Source: Streptomyces sp. CC0208 (GTDB lineage: Bacteria; Actinomycetota; Actinomycetes; Streptomycetales; Streptomycetaceae). From it: a stretch of DNA of 64,000 nt. The stretch lies in NCBI RefSeq assembly GCF_003443735.1, contig NZ_CP031969.1, forward strand, positions 558,001-622,000, in the 5' to 3' direction. Positions 43,691 to 52,478 of the stretch are shown here, piece by piece (within the stretch, counting starts at the first letter, position 1; each line of letters opens with the position of its first letter). The notes under the pieces are model-generated. The model made no database searches, had not been told where the DNA came from, and saw only the letters and a list, made by a program, of their open reading frames with translations. A program made the position numbers and the translations under genes.

Positions 43691-44623
43691 ATGGCTGCCG
43701 TGACCACCACCACGCCCACGACGACACGTGTACGGCCCACCGGGCGCCGTCCCCTCTCCCCCGGCCGCGTCCTGGCCTGGACGGCGATGGGCGCGATCGT
43801 GCTCGTGACCCTGCTGCCGTTCTACTGGATCCTGCGCACCGCGCTGTCCACCAACTCAGGGCTCGCCGCCCACGCGTCCGACCCCCTGCCGGTGGACCCG
43901 ACCGGCACCGGATTCGCCCGCGCCCTGGGCCTGGAGTCCACGAAGGACGCGATCGCGCAGGGCGGTGCGGGCGGCGGGCTGAAGTTCTGGCGCTATCTGC
44001 TCAACTCGGTGATCGTCTCGACCCTGGTGACCGCCTGCCAGATCTTCTTCTCCGCGATGGCCGCCTACGCCTTCGCCCGGCTGCGCTGGCGGGGCCGCGA
44101 CCAGGTGTTCGCGCTGTTCCTGGCCGGGCTGATGGTGCCGACCATCTTCACGCTGCTGCCGAACTTCGTGCTCATCAAGGAACTCGGCCTGATCGACAAC
44201 CTGTTGGGCATCGCCCTGCCGACGATGTTCATGACGCCGTTCGCGGTCTTCTTCCTGAGGCAGTTCTTCATGAACGTGCCCCACGAGGTCGAGGAGGCGG
44301 CCCTGCTGGACGGCGCCGGGAAGGTGCGGATCTTCTTCCGGGTGCTGTTGCCGATGGCGTCCGCGCCGGTACTCACGCTGGCGGTGCTGACGTACATCAC
44401 CTCCTGGAACGACTACTTCTGGCCGCTGATGGTGTCCTACAGCGACAGCTCCCGCGTCCTGACCGTCGCGCTGGCCATCTTCCGGGCCCAGACCCCGCAG
44501 ACGGGCGTCGACTGGTCGGGCCTCATGGCGGCGACGCTCATCGCCGCGCTGCCGATGCTTGCGCTGTTCGGGTTCTTCGCCCGCCGCATCGTGTCCACCA
44601 TCAGCTTCACCGGGATCAAGTGA
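43691..44623 (+). CDS. Sugar ABC transporter permease, MalG-like
   Basis: 310 residues with six spans and the EAA motif VEEAALLDGAGKVRIFFRV. Starts 16 bp after the partner gene with a strong GGAAGGAG ribosome site, so the two should be made in equal amounts. An extended first periplasmic loop of about 55 residues (LAAHASDPLPVDPTGTG onward) is longer than in the standard MalG proteins and may contact the binding protein. Confidence 0.88.
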   Translation: MAAVTTTTPTTTRVRPTGRRPLSPGRVLAWTAMGAIVLVTLLPFYWILRTALSTNSGLAAHASDPLPVDPTGTGFARALGLESTKDAIAQGGAGGGLKFWRYLLNSVIVSTLVTACQIFFSAMAAYAFARLRWRGRDQVFALFLAGLMVPTIFTLLPNFVLIKELGLIDNLLGIALPTMFMTPFAVFFLRQFFMNVPHEVEEAALLDGAGKVRIFFRVLLPMASAPVLTLAVLTYITSWNDYFWPLMVSYSDSSRVLTVALAIFRAQTPQTGVDWSGLMAATLIAALPMLALFGFFARRIVSTISFTGIK

Positions 44624-44633
44624 GGGACTCCTG

Positions 44634-45974
44634 ATGCGACTTCGTACGCTGACCGCTCTGGCCGGCGCACTGACCCTGTGTCTGACGGGGTGTGCGCGCG
44701 GCGGCTCCGCCGGGTCCTCCTCGCACACGGTGACGTACTGGCTGTGGGACTCCAACCAGCAGCCCGCCTACCAGGCCTGCGCCAAGGACTTCGAGCAGCA
44801 GAACCCCGGACTGCACGTGAAGATCACCCAGTTGGGCTGGGACGACTACTGGACCAAGCTCACCGCGAGCTTCATCGCCGGCACCGAGCCGGACGTGTTC
44901 ACCGACCACATCCAGAAGTTCGGCCAGTTCGCCGACCTCAAGGTCCTCGAGCCCCTCGACGACCTGGGCATCGACGAGTCCGCCTACCAGCCCGGGCTCG
45001 CGGCCAACTGGATGGGGCAGGACGGCCATCGCTACGGCGCCCCCAAGGACTGGGACACCGTCGCCCTCTTCTACAACAAGAAGATGACCGACGCTGCCGG
45101 GCTCACGGCCACCCAGCTGAACGACCTGGCCTGGAACCCGGAGAACGGCGGCAGCTTCGAGAAGGCCATCGCCCACCTCACCGTCGACAGGAACGGCAAG
45201 CGGGGCGACGAGCCGGGCTTCGACAAGCACCACGTCAAGGTGTACGGCCTCGCCACCAACGGCGGCGGGGACGGCGACGGCCAGACCCAGTGGAGCACCT
45301 TCACCGCCTCCGCCGGCTGGAGCTACACCGACAAGAAGCGGTGGGGCACGAAGTACCGGTACGACAGCCCGGCCTTCCAGTCCGCCGTCAAGTGGTACTT
45401 CGGACTGGCGAAGAAGGGCTACATGGCGCCCTTCACCGACTACAACTCCCAGTCCAACCAGGCCAACACCCAGGTCGCGGCGGGCAAGGCGGCGACCGCC
45501 TTCGACGGGGCCTGGATGATCTCGACCTACGCCGGGTTCAAGGGACTCGACATGCGCACCGCCGTCACCCCCGAGGGCCCCACCGGCAAGCGGGCCACCA
45601 TGATGAACGGCCTCGCCGACTCCATCACCAAGAACGCCCGCAACAAGGCGGGCGCCCGCAAGTGGGTGAAGTACCTGTCCTCGGGCGAGTGCCAGAAGAC
45701 GGTGGGCGGTTACGGCATCGTCTTCCCCGCCACCCCCGACGGCACCGCGGCCGCCGTGGCCGCCTACAAGAAGAAGGGGATCGACGTCACGGCCTTCACC
45801 GAGCCGGTCGCCGACAAGAAGGACTTCACGACCTTCTCCTACCCCATCACCAACTACGCGGCGGACGTGTACGCGTTGATGCATCCCGCCATGCAGGACA
45901 TCTTCGGCAACGGCCGGTCCGTGACCAGCCTCGACGAGACCAACGACCAGATCAACCTGATCCTCTCGCAGTGA
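44634..45974 (+). CDS. Sugar ABC transporter substrate-binding lipoprotein
   Basis: 446 residues. The signal peptide RTLTALAGALTLCLTGC ends in a lipobox with the lipidated Cys near residue 20. The mature part (VTYWLWDSNQQPAYQACAKDFEQQ; PDVFTDHIQKFGQFADLK) is a family-1 solute-binding protein with many aromatic residues for sugar stacking. Encoded last of the three transport genes. The start at 44634 follows GAGGG by about 7 bp. The ligand may be a sugar later oxidised by the adjacent dehydrogenase. Confidence 0.87.
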   Translation: MRLRTLTALAGALTLCLTGCARGGSAGSSSHTVTYWLWDSNQQPAYQACAKDFEQQNPGLHVKITQLGWDDYWTKLTASFIAGTEPDVFTDHIQKFGQFADLKVLEPLDDLGIDESAYQPGLAANWMGQDGHRYGAPKDWDTVALFYNKKMTDAAGLTATQLNDLAWNPENGGSFEKAIAHLTVDRNGKRGDEPGFDKHHVKVYGLATNGGGDGDGQTQWSTFTASAGWSYTDKKRWGTKYRYDSPAFQSAVKWYFGLAKKGYMAPFTDYNSQSNQANTQVAAGKAATAFDGAWMISTYAGFKGLDMRTAVTPEGPTGKRATMMNGLADSITKNARNKAGARKWVKYLSSGECQKTVGGYGIVFPATPDGTAAAVAAYKKKGIDVTAFTEPVADKKDFTTFSYPITNYAADVYALMHPAMQDIFGNGRSVTSLDETNDQINLILSQ

Positions 45975-46003
45975 TCCCGCGACCAGTGAAGGACACACCC
46001 CGC

Positions 46004-47206
46004 ATGACCTTCTCCCTCGGCATCGTCGGCGCCGGCCAGTTCTCCGGCCAGTTCGCCACGCTGTTCCAGGCCCACCCCGGTGTCGGCGACGTCTACGTCA
46101 CCGATCTGCTGCCCGAACGGGCCGAGCAACTCGCCTCGGCGCAGGGCCTGGCCGGCACCTTCCCCACCTACGAGGCCATGCTGGAGTCGAAGGAGGTCGA
46201 CGCGGTCGCGATCTTCACCCAGCGCTGGACGCACGGCCCCCTGGTGCTCCAGGGCCTGAACGCCGGCAAGCACGTGTACTCCGCGGTGCCCATGGCCATC
46301 ACCACCGAGGAGATCGCGGCGATCATCGACGCGGTCCGGGCGACCGGGCTGACGTACATGATGGGCGAGACCAGCCAGTACAACCCGGCGACCGTGCATG
46401 CCCGCAACCAGATCGCCGAGGGCGCCTTCGGGCGGCTCTTCTACGCCGAGGGTGACTACGTCCACGACATGGACCTCGGGTTCTACGAGGCGTACCAGTA
46501 CAGCGGCGGCGAGAAGTGGAAGGAGACCGCCAGCTATCCCCCGCTGCTCTACCCCACGCACTCGGTGGGCGGGGTGCTCGGCGCCTGGCAGACGCACGCG
46601 GTGAGCGTGTCGGCGATCGGTGTGGTCGACAACCGCGGAGACGGCGTGTTCGACAAGGAGGTCAGCCAGTTCGGCAACGACTTCTCCAACGCGACCGCGC
46701 TGTTCGAGGTGGCGGGCGGCGGGTCGTTCCGTACGAACGAGTTCCGGCGGGTGGGCTACCCCTCCCACATCCGGGAGTCGCGTTTCCGGTTCTTCGGCAC
46801 CGAGGCGAGCATGGAGCAGCTCGCCACGGTCGCCCTGTGGCAGGACAAGAAGGGCGTGAAGGACATCAGCGAGCTTCTGGAGCCCAAGCCCACCATGGCT
46901 CCTGACGACCCGTCACTCCAGCACATCGCGCCGGACCTGCGGGCCGCTTTCACGTCCGGATCGGCGCCGGTGCACGACCGGGCGCGGCTGCCGCGGGAGT
47001 TCGACCACCTGCACAACGGCCACGAGGGCAGCCACCACTTCCTGGTGGACGACTTCGTGACCGCGGTGAACAGCCGTACCCTGCCGTCGGTGAACGCCTG
47101 GGTGGCGGCCCGCTACACCCTGCCGGGCATCGTCGCGCACGACTCCGCGCGGCAGGGCGGGGCAAGGCTGGAGATCCCGGACTTCGGGGACGCGCCTGAC
47201 GCGTGA
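46004..47206 (+). CDS. Gfo/Idh/MocA-family sugar dehydrogenase in an ABC operon
   Basis: 400 residues. The Rossmann start is SLGIVGAGQFSGQFATLFQ; the usual EKP at the end of the nucleotide domain is replaced by VYSAVPMAITTEE, so the catalytic Lys is not in its normal place. The C-terminal domain includes YPPLLYPTHSVGGVLGAW. It may be a dehydrogenase, dehydratase or inactive relative acting on the imported sugar. It begins 29 bp after the binding protein and probably completes the operon. The altered motif is worth noting. Confidence 0.75.
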   Translation: MTFSLGIVGAGQFSGQFATLFQAHPGVGDVYVTDLLPERAEQLASAQGLAGTFPTYEAMLESKEVDAVAIFTQRWTHGPLVLQGLNAGKHVYSAVPMAITTEEIAAIIDAVRATGLTYMMGETSQYNPATVHARNQIAEGAFGRLFYAEGDYVHDMDLGFYEAYQYSGGEKWKETASYPPLLYPTHSVGGVLGAWQTHAVSVSAIGVVDNRGDGVFDKEVSQFGNDFSNATALFEVAGGGSFRTNEFRRVGYPSHIRESRFRFFGTEASMEQLATVALWQDKKGVKDISELLEPKPTMAPDDPSLQHIAPDLRAAFTSGSAPVHDRARLPREFDHLHNGHEGSHHFLVDDFVTAVNSRTLPSVNAWVAARYTLPGIVAHDSARQGGARLEIPDFGDAPDA

Positions 47207-47218
47207 CCGTGGCCTCGT

Positions 47219-47248
47219 GCCGGGCGCCGTGTGTCTCAGGTGCCCGGC
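47219..47248. terminator. Hairpin at the convergent ends of the sugar operon and transpeptidase gene
   Basis: GCCGGGCGCC and GGTGCCCGGC pair with one mismatch around a 10-base loop; the transpeptidase stop codon is in the loop. Likely a shared terminator. Confidence 0.55.
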
Positions 47249-47931
47249 TTGCGGCCGTACACGAAGACGTCGTCGCCCGTCTTGAGTAGCGACCAGTACT
47301 TCTTGGCGTCCTTGGGCGTCATGTTGGTGCAGCCGTGCGAGCCGGGCGGGTTCCACATGCTGAGATTCACCGAGTGGAAGGCCTGGCCGCCGTCGAAGAA
47401 CTGGCTGTAGGGCATCGGCACGTTGTAGATGTTCGACACGTGATCGATGTCACGCCAGTAGATCTTCTTCAGGCCGGTGCGGGTCTCGTAGCCGTCGCGA
47501 CCGGTGCGGACCGGGACGGGGCCGTAGACGAGTCGGCTGCCGTCCTGGATCCAGCTCAGCTGGAGGGTGAGGTTCACGCAGGCGATGCGGCCCTTGTTCG
47601 TCGGGCACTTGCCGTCCCGGTTGGGGTTGCTGCCGACGGCCTTCTGCTTGTTCATGAGGTCCATCACGCCCCAGGTGACGGATCCCGCGTAGCCGATGTT
47701 CGGCGTGATGCCGTGTTTGTTCTGGAATGCCCTGATCGCCTTGCAGTCGGCGGTGGACTGCCTGCCGTCGACCGGGCGGCCGAGGAACTTCTCGACCTGC
47801 TTCTGGTACGGCCCCGCCTGCGTGGTGCAGCTGGCCGCCTGCGCGGGCGCGGCGCCCAGCGCGATGGTCAGCGGTGCGACCAGTCCGGTGATCCCGAGTG
47901 CGACGGCACCCCGTCTGCGTATGTCCCCCAT
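47236..47931 (-). CDS. Secreted L,D-transpeptidase (YkuD) family protein
   Basis: 231 residues. The Sec signal ends near AQAASC. A peptidoglycan-binding-like region follows (residues 40-100, KQVEKFLGRPVDGRQSTADCKAIRAFQ), and the C-terminal YkuD domain carries the motif FHSVNLSMWNPPGSHGCTNM, with the nucleophilic Cys near residue 199. It forms 3-3 cross-links or attaches proteins to the wall. ATG at 47931 is the start. Convergent with the sugar operon. A Cys pair in the N-terminal half could form a disulfide outside the cell. Confidence 0.88.
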   Translation of the reverse strand: MGDIRRRGAVALGITGLVAPLTIALGAAPAQAASCTTQAGPYQKQVEKFLGRPVDGRQSTADCKAIRAFQNKHGITPNIGYAGSVTWGVMDLMNKQKAVGSNPNRDGKCPTNKGRIACVNLTLQLSWIQDGSRLVYGPVPVRTGRDGYETRTGLKKIYWRDIDHVSNIYNVPMPYSQFFDGGQAFHSVNLSMWNPPGSHGCTNMTPKDAKKYWSLLKTGDDVFVYGRKPGT

Positions 47932-48034
47932 GGCCCTGTCCCCTTCATAGGTCCTGCGATCTCATACCTCTAGACAGGTCTTCGAGCCACTTCGTTGTAC
48001 CGCAGGGCGTGCTGGGACGGAACGGTGACAAATC

Positions 48035-48826
48035 TCATGACGAAGCCCCGCGGCCCGGATGGACCGTCGCGTGGAAGCCGGTGTTGACCGCGGTGAGGCC
48101 CCCGTCGACGACCAGCACGGTGCCGGTGATCCACGCCGCGTCGCGGGAGGCGAGGAAGGCGACCGCGGCGGCGATGTCCTCGGGCTCGCCCACCCGGCCG
48201 AGGGGATACAGGCGCCGCATCTCGGTCAGCTCGCTCTCCCGCCCTTCCCAGGCGGAGGTGCGGACCGTGCCCGGGACGACCAGGTTGACGCGCACCCCGC
48301 GGGCGGCAGCGTGCCCGGCGAGGGTACGGGTCAGGGAGCCGAGGCCCGCCTTGGCGGCGCTGTACGCGTGGTTGCCGAAGTCCTGGAGGCCGTTGACGGA
48401 GCCGATGTTGACGATCGCGCCGCGACCGGAGGCGACCAGGTGCGGCAGCGCGGCCCGCGCGCAGCGGTACGGTCCGCCCAGGGTGATGTCCAGGTCACGC
48501 GCCCACTCCTCGTCCCGGTCGTCCTCGAAGAGCGGGGTCTCCGGAGTGCACCGGGCGGCGCAGTTGACCAGGACGTCCAGCGAGCCGAAGGCGTCGACGG
48601 CGTGGGCGACCGCTGCCTCGACTGCCGTACGGTCGGCCACGTCGCACTCCAACGCCCGTGCCGTGAGGCCCTGTTCACGCAGGCGGGCGGCCGTGTCCTC
48701 GACCGCCCGCCCGTCGCGGTCGGTCAGCACGACCCGCGCCCCCTCCTCGGCGAGCCTGCGGGCCGCCGCCGCGCCGATCCCGCGGGCGGCGCCCGTGACC
48801 AGTGCCGTGTGTCCCTCGAAGGCCAT
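48035..48826 (-). CDS. SDR-family dehydrogenase (glucose-1-dehydrogenase-like)
   Basis: 263 residues. The cofactor motif is LVTGAARGIGAAAARRLAEEG, then NVGSVNG-like NIGSVNGLQDFGN and the catalytic YSAAKAGLGSL. The acidic LTDRDGRAVED after the second strand suggests NAD preference. Substrate unknown. ATG at 48826 starts close to the Rossmann fold; ATG 48841 and GTG 48865 (with GGAG 7 bp upstream) are alternatives that add residues. It is the last of a run of leftward genes containing another SDR. Confidence 0.82.
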   Translation of the reverse strand: MAFEGHTALVTGAARGIGAAAARRLAEEGARVVLTDRDGRAVEDTAARLREQGLTARALECDVADRTAVEAAVAHAVDAFGSLDVLVNCAARCTPETPLFEDDRDEEWARDLDITLGGPYRCARAALPHLVASGRGAIVNIGSVNGLQDFGNHAYSAAKAGLGSLTRTLAGHAAARGVRVNLVVPGTVRTSAWEGRESELTEMRRLYPLGRVGEPEDIAAAVAFLASRDAAWITGTVLVVDGGLTAVNTGFHATVHPGRGASS

Positions 48827-49000
48827 CGGGTCGCCGCCCATTTCGGCAACGATCCGCACCCGCACCCCTTGACTCCCCAGGAGGGCGAGCCGCAGCCGGC
48901 CGAGGCGACGATCGCACGGGACCGCGCCGTACGGGAGGATCTCGCGCTGTCACCGGGCCACTCGGCGCGCTGGGGCACTGACGTCGAGCGGCCCGCCGCC

Positions 49001-49915
49001 TCAGCGGTAACCCGTCACGTCCGCCGGCTTGCCCGCGTCCTGGACCTCGACCAGGTAGCGCCAGGCGTCGGGACGGCTCCCGTCGAGGTCCGTGAAGCCG
49101 TACGTCCGGGCGAGCGAGCCGCTGTCGAGGGACTCGCCGTTGAAGCGGGCCACGTCGGGGTCGGCGGCCAGCGCGGCGACGGCGCGGCCCACGTAGTGCG
49201 GGGTCTCCGAGATGGCGAAGTGGGGGACGCGGTCGAGGGCGTCGCGCCAGTTGTCCTCCCGCACCCCGAAGTGGTCGAGCATCATCTCCGAGCGCAGCCA
49301 GCCCGGGGTCAGCGCGACGGCGGTGGCGCCGCGCGGGCCGAGTTCGTGGCCGAGCGCGAAGGCCATGCGGATGACGGAGGTCTTGGCGAGGTCGTAGAAG
49401 AAGGAGACGCGGTAGTTCTCGCGGTTGTAGGCGTCGGTTCCGTCGGTCATCTCGACGACCAGGCCGCCGGGCCGGCGCAGCAGCAGGGGCAGGGCGTGGT
49501 GGCTGGTGATGGCGTGGGTGTCGATCGCGAGCCTGAGCAGCCTGAGGCCGTTGTCGAGGTCGTGCTCCCATACCGGGCTGTCCCACGCGAAGAGGTGCTC
49601 GCCGCCCCAGATGTCGTTGACGAGCACGTCGAGGCGGCCCTGCTCGTCGGCGACGCGGTCGACGAGCGCGCGGACCTGCGCCGGGTCCAGATGGTCGGTG
49701 GGTACGGCGATGCCGTGGCCCCCGGCCGCGGTGACGAGGTCGGCGGTGTCCTCGACGGTCTCGGGGCGGTCGTAGTCGGAGCGGCGGGCGCGGGTGCTGC
49801 GCCCGGTGACGTAGACGGTGGCCCCCGCCGCCCCCAGTTCCACGGCGATCCCGCGTCCGGCTCCGCGTGTGGCCCCGGCGACCAGCGCGACCCTTCCTGC
49901 CAGCGGTTGTGACAT
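49001..49915 (-). CDS. SDR-family oxidoreductase
   Basis: 304 residues. The cofactor motif is VALVAGATRGAGRGIAVELG, and the catalytic triad region includes NRENYRVSFFYDLAKTSV with the Tyr-x3-Lys replaced by the order Tyr-Asp-Leu-Ala-Lys. The family resembles the larger SDRs of streptomycetes with insertions near the substrate lid (DHFGVREDNWRDALDRVP). ATG at 49915 follows GGGAGG by 6 bp. No substrate is suggested by context. It lies 175 bp upstream, in transcription order, of the second SDR at 48826 and is separated from the mycothiol module by about 80 bp. Confidence 0.78.
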   Translation of the reverse strand: MSQPLAGRVALVAGATRGAGRGIAVELGAAGATVYVTGRSTRARRSDYDRPETVEDTADLVTAAGGHGIAVPTDHLDPAQVRALVDRVADEQGRLDVLVNDIWGGEHLFAWDSPVWEHDLDNGLRLLRLAIDTHAITSHHALPLLLRRPGGLVVEMTDGTDAYNRENYRVSFFYDLAKTSVIRMAFALGHELGPRGATAVALTPGWLRSEMMLDHFGVREDNWRDALDRVPHFAISETPHYVGRAVAALAADPDVARFNGESLDSGSLARTYGFTDLDGSRPDAWRYLVEVQDAGKPADVTGYR

Positions 49916-49995
49916 GTCCGACCTCCCGTTGTGTGCGATGTGGCTTCGAGCATCGCCGGGAAGTCGGACAACCACTGTCGTGATTTACGGGAGAG

Positions 49996-50370
49996 TCATC
50001 CGGTCGCGCGCAGTTTTTCGTCCAGGGTGTCCAGATCGGGCAGGAACCAGATGTGGCCGCCCTGGTTCGTCTCGTGGACGAAGTCCCTGAGCGCCGAGCT
50101 GTCGTCCAGGTGCCGGGTGACGTCACCGACGACCGCCAGCCGGACCCGGTAGGTCACGAACTTCTGCATCACCGCGCCCGCGACGCCCGACCGCAGTCGG
50201 AAGAACTCCTCGGCGACCCGTGCCACGGGTACGGCGACCACCTGGGCGTCGCGGCCCATCGCGTCACCGATCAGGTCGAGGGCCGCCCGCTCGCCGTCCA
50301 GCGGCGGTCCGTCGGGGGCGCACTGCAGGACGTTCAGGCCGTTGAGGTGCACGACGTCGTCAGTGGCCAC
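49996..50370 (-). CDS. DUF4180 domain protein
   Basis: 124 residues. The closing signature SALRDFVHETNQGGHIWFLPDLDTLDEKL and the preceding VARVAEEFFRLRSGVAGAVMQKFVTY match the DUF4180 family. Function is unknown; its members often sit near stress or detoxification genes. The ATG at 50370 overlaps the MBL hydrolase gene end by 11 bp, so it is probably co-translated with it. No catalytic residue stands out. Confidence 0.78.
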   Translation of the reverse strand: MATDDVVHLNGLNVLQCAPDGPPLDGERAALDLIGDAMGRDAQVVAVPVARVAEEFFRLRSGVAGAVMQKFVTYRVRLAVVGDVTRHLDDSSALRDFVHETNQGGHIWFLPDLDTLDEKLRATG

Positions 50371-50989
50371 GGTCGATCCATTCCTGCAGATGCGGGGCCT
50401 CGGCGCCGATCGTCGTCGGGTCGCCGTGCCCGGTGAGGACCTTCGTCTCGGGCGGCAGGGCCAGTAGCCGGTCGCGGATCGAATCGATGATCGTCGGGAA
50501 GTGGGACCAGGACCGGCCGGTGGCCCCCGGGCCGCCCTGGAAGAGGGTGTCGCCGGTGAAGACGGTGCCGAGGCCCGGGTCGTAGAGGCAGACCGCGCCC
50601 GGGGCGTGGCCGGGGGTGTGCAGCACCTGGAGGTCGATGCCCGCGGCCTCGATGACCTGGCCGTCGCGCAGATGGGCGTCGGGGTCGCGGTCGGGGTGGG
50701 TCTGCTTCCACAGCGGCAGGTCGTCGGGGTGCAGCCAGATCGTGGCGCCGGTGCGGTCCGCGAGGGCGGGCGCGGCGTCGATGTGGTCGTTGTGGGCGTG
50801 GGTGCAGACGATCGCGGTCAACCTGCGGTCGCCCACGGCCTCGAGGATGGCGTCGGCGTCGTGGGCGGCGTCGATGACGATGACCTCGTGGTCGTCACCG
50901 ACGATCCAGACATTGTTGTCGACGTCCCAGGTGCCGCCGTCGAGGCTGAACTGCCCTGAGGTGACGAGGCGTTCGATGCGGGCGGCCAT
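50360..50989 (-). CDS. MBL-fold metallohydrolase of the mycothiol formaldehyde pathway
   Basis: 209 residues. The metal motif THAHNDHID lies near residue 63, further ligand His and Asp in HTPGHAPGAVCLYDPG and FTGDTLFQGG, and a C-terminal GHGDPTTIG. Glyoxalase-II-like hydrolases of this type usually accompany hydroxymethyl-mycothiol dehydrogenase and probably cleave S-formyl-mycothiol. The start overlaps the dehydrogenase stop (TGATG). Assignment to formate release is by context and analogy. Confidence 0.82.
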   Translation of the reverse strand: MAARIERLVTSGQFSLDGGTWDVDNNVWIVGDDHEVIVIDAAHDADAILEAVGDRRLTAIVCTHAHNDHIDAAPALADRTGATIWLHPDDLPLWKQTHPDRDPDAHLRDGQVIEAAGIDLQVLHTPGHAPGAVCLYDPGLGTVFTGDTLFQGGPGATGRSWSHFPTIIDSIRDRLLALPPETKVLTGHGDPTTIGAEAPHLQEWIDRGH

Positions 50990-52074
50990 CAGAGCACCAC
51001 CACCGAGCGCAGGACGTCGCCGTGGTGCATGCGCTCGAACGCCTTCTCCACCTCGTCGAGTTGGATGGTCTCGGTCACGAACGCCTCCAGGTCCAGGCGG
51101 CCTTGCAGATGCAGGTCGATCAGCATGGGGAAGTCGCGGGAGGGCAGACAGTCGCCGTACCAGGACGACTTGAGCGAGCCACCGCGCCCGAAGACGTCCA
51201 GGAGCGGCAGTTCCAGCTTCATCTCGGGGGTGGGCACGCCGACGAGGACGACGGTGCCGGCGAGGTCGCGGGCGTAGAACGCCTGGCGGTACGTCTCGGG
51301 GCGGCCGACGGCTTCGATGACGACGTCGGCGCCGAAGCCGCCGGTCAGTTCACGGATCGCCTCGACCGGGTCGGCGTCCTTCGAGTTCACGGTGTGGGTC
51401 GCGCCCATCGTGCGGGCCTTCTCCAGCTTCCGGTCGTCGATGTCCACGGCGATGATCTTCGCCGCGCCCGCGAGGTTCGATCCCGCGATCGCCGCGTCCC
51501 CGACGCCACCGCAGCCGATGACGGCGACGGTGTCGCCCCGGCCGACGTTCCCCGTGTTGATCGCGGCGCCGATGCCGGCCATCACACCGCAGCCCAGGAG
51601 CCCCGCGACCGCGGCCGAGACCGAGGCGTCGACCTTGGTGCACTGTCCGGCGGCGACCAGCGTCTTCTCGGCGAAGGCGCCGATGCCCAGGGCGGGCGAG
51701 AGCTCGGTGCCGTCGGTGAGGGTCATCTTCTGGCTCGCGTTGTGCGTGTTGAAGCAGTACCAGGGCCGACCGCGCAGACAGGCGCGGCAATTGCCGCACA
51801 CGGCACGCCAGTTGAGGATCACGAAGTCGCCGGGCGCGACATCGGTCACCCCCTCGCCGACCGACTCGACGACACCGGCGGCCTCGTGGCCGAGCAGGAA
51901 GGGGAAGTCGTCGTTGATCCCGCCCTGCTTGTAGTGCAGGTCGGTGTGGCAGACCCCGCAGGCCTGCACCTGCACGACGGCCTCCCCCGGTCCCGGATCG
52001 GGCACAACGATCGTCTCCACCCGCACCGGCTCGTCCTTGCCGGGTGCGATCACCCCGCGTACCTCCTGCGCCAT
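50989..52074 (-). CDS. S-(hydroxymethyl)mycothiol dehydrogenase
   Basis: 361 residues, zinc-dependent class-III-like alcohol dehydrogenase. Catalytic zinc ligands appear in [12 protein letters not shown] near residue 40, the structural zinc cluster in [15 protein letters not shown] near residues 93-107, and the NAD-binding loop in [14 protein letters not shown]. Overall agreement with actinobacterial MscR/AdhE2 is strong: it oxidises the formaldehyde adduct of mycothiol with NAD and can also reduce S-nitrosomycothiol. ATG at 52074 starts the gene. A near-perfect 18-bp palindrome sits 48-65 bp upstream. Confidence 0.88.
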   Translation of the reverse strand: MAQEVRGVIAPGKDEPVRVETIVVPDPGPGEAVVQVQACGVCHTDLHYKQGGINDDFPFLLGHEAAGVVESVGEGVTDVAPGDFVILNWRAVCGNCRACLRGRPWYCFNTHNASQKMTLTDGTELSPALGIGAFAEKTLVAAGQCTKVDASVSAAVAGLLGCGVMAGIGAAINTGNVGRGDTVAVIGCGGVGDAAIAGSNLAGAAKIIAVDIDDRKLEKARTMGATHTVNSKDADPVEAIRELTGGFGADVVIEAVGRPETYRQAFYARDLAGTVVLVGVPTPEMKLELPLLDVFGRGGSLKSSWYGDCLPSRDFPMLIDLHLQGRLDLEAFVTETIQLDEVEKAFERMHHGDVLRSVVVL

Positions 52075-52121
52075 GGCCCTGACCCCTTCTGTCGCCCGGT
52101 GTACGTCCCTTCGACCCTACG

Positions 52122-52139
52122 CGTGACTGATCAGTAACG
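52122..52139. promoter_or_regulatory. Near-perfect 18-bp palindrome upstream of the mycothiol operon
   Basis: CGTGACTGA and TCAGTAACG are complementary at 8 of 9 positions with no spacer; the centre is ACTGATCAGT. Location 48-65 bp upstream of the dehydrogenase suggests an operator for a formaldehyde- or NO-sensing repressor, TetR-like in form. Confidence 0.5.
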
Positions 52140-52162
52140 GCACCGGTTCCAGGACCGATAAG

Positions 52163-52177
52163 TACCCTCCGGGGGTA
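52163..52177. promoter_or_regulatory. CsoR/CstR-type operator
   Basis: TACCC-N5-GGGTA (TACCCTCCGGGGGTA), the symmetric arms characteristic of operators bound by CsoR-family (DUF156) repressors. It lies directly before a decayed persulfide-dioxygenase gene and near a deleted DUF156 gene, which is exactly the pair it would control. Confidence 0.6.
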
Positions 52178-52478
52178 TTTTGTCGACGCCATCGATGTGC
52201 CGGGGCTGGGCAACCGCGGCTTACTCCGGGCGCCACCCCGCGCCACACGTCCTACGTCCTACGTCCTGGAGGAGGCCTGGCGGGCGGGCGGCGGGCGTCT
52301 TCACCGGCGGCTCACTGCTGCTCGGCACGATGGGGCGGCCCGACCTCGTGGAACCGGCGTGGACGTCGGCTGGCCAAGGTGTCGGCAGGCGCACTGCAGC
52401 GGGCGTTCGCTGTGGCGCTCCGGGCCGTGGCCGCGAGCATGCCGGCGGACGCCCGTCCTGTGCCGTTCACGCCAGGGA
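52176..52478 (+). pseudogene. Remnant of an MBL-fold persulfide dioxygenase
   Basis: Recognisable pieces of an ETHE1-like / CstB-type MBL protein occur in three frames: FVDAIDVPGLGNR and SYVLEEA in one, GVFTGGSLLLGTMGRPDLVEPAW in the second, and LRAVAASMPADARPVPFT in the third. The central part with the metal-binding HxHxDH is missing, and no start codon remains. A tandem TCCTACG-type duplication sits next to SYVLEEA. At least two frameshifts plus one large deletion mean it cannot yield an active enzyme. Family assignment is by memory of the persulfide dioxygenase signature GGSLLxGxxGRxDLV. Confidence 0.7.
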
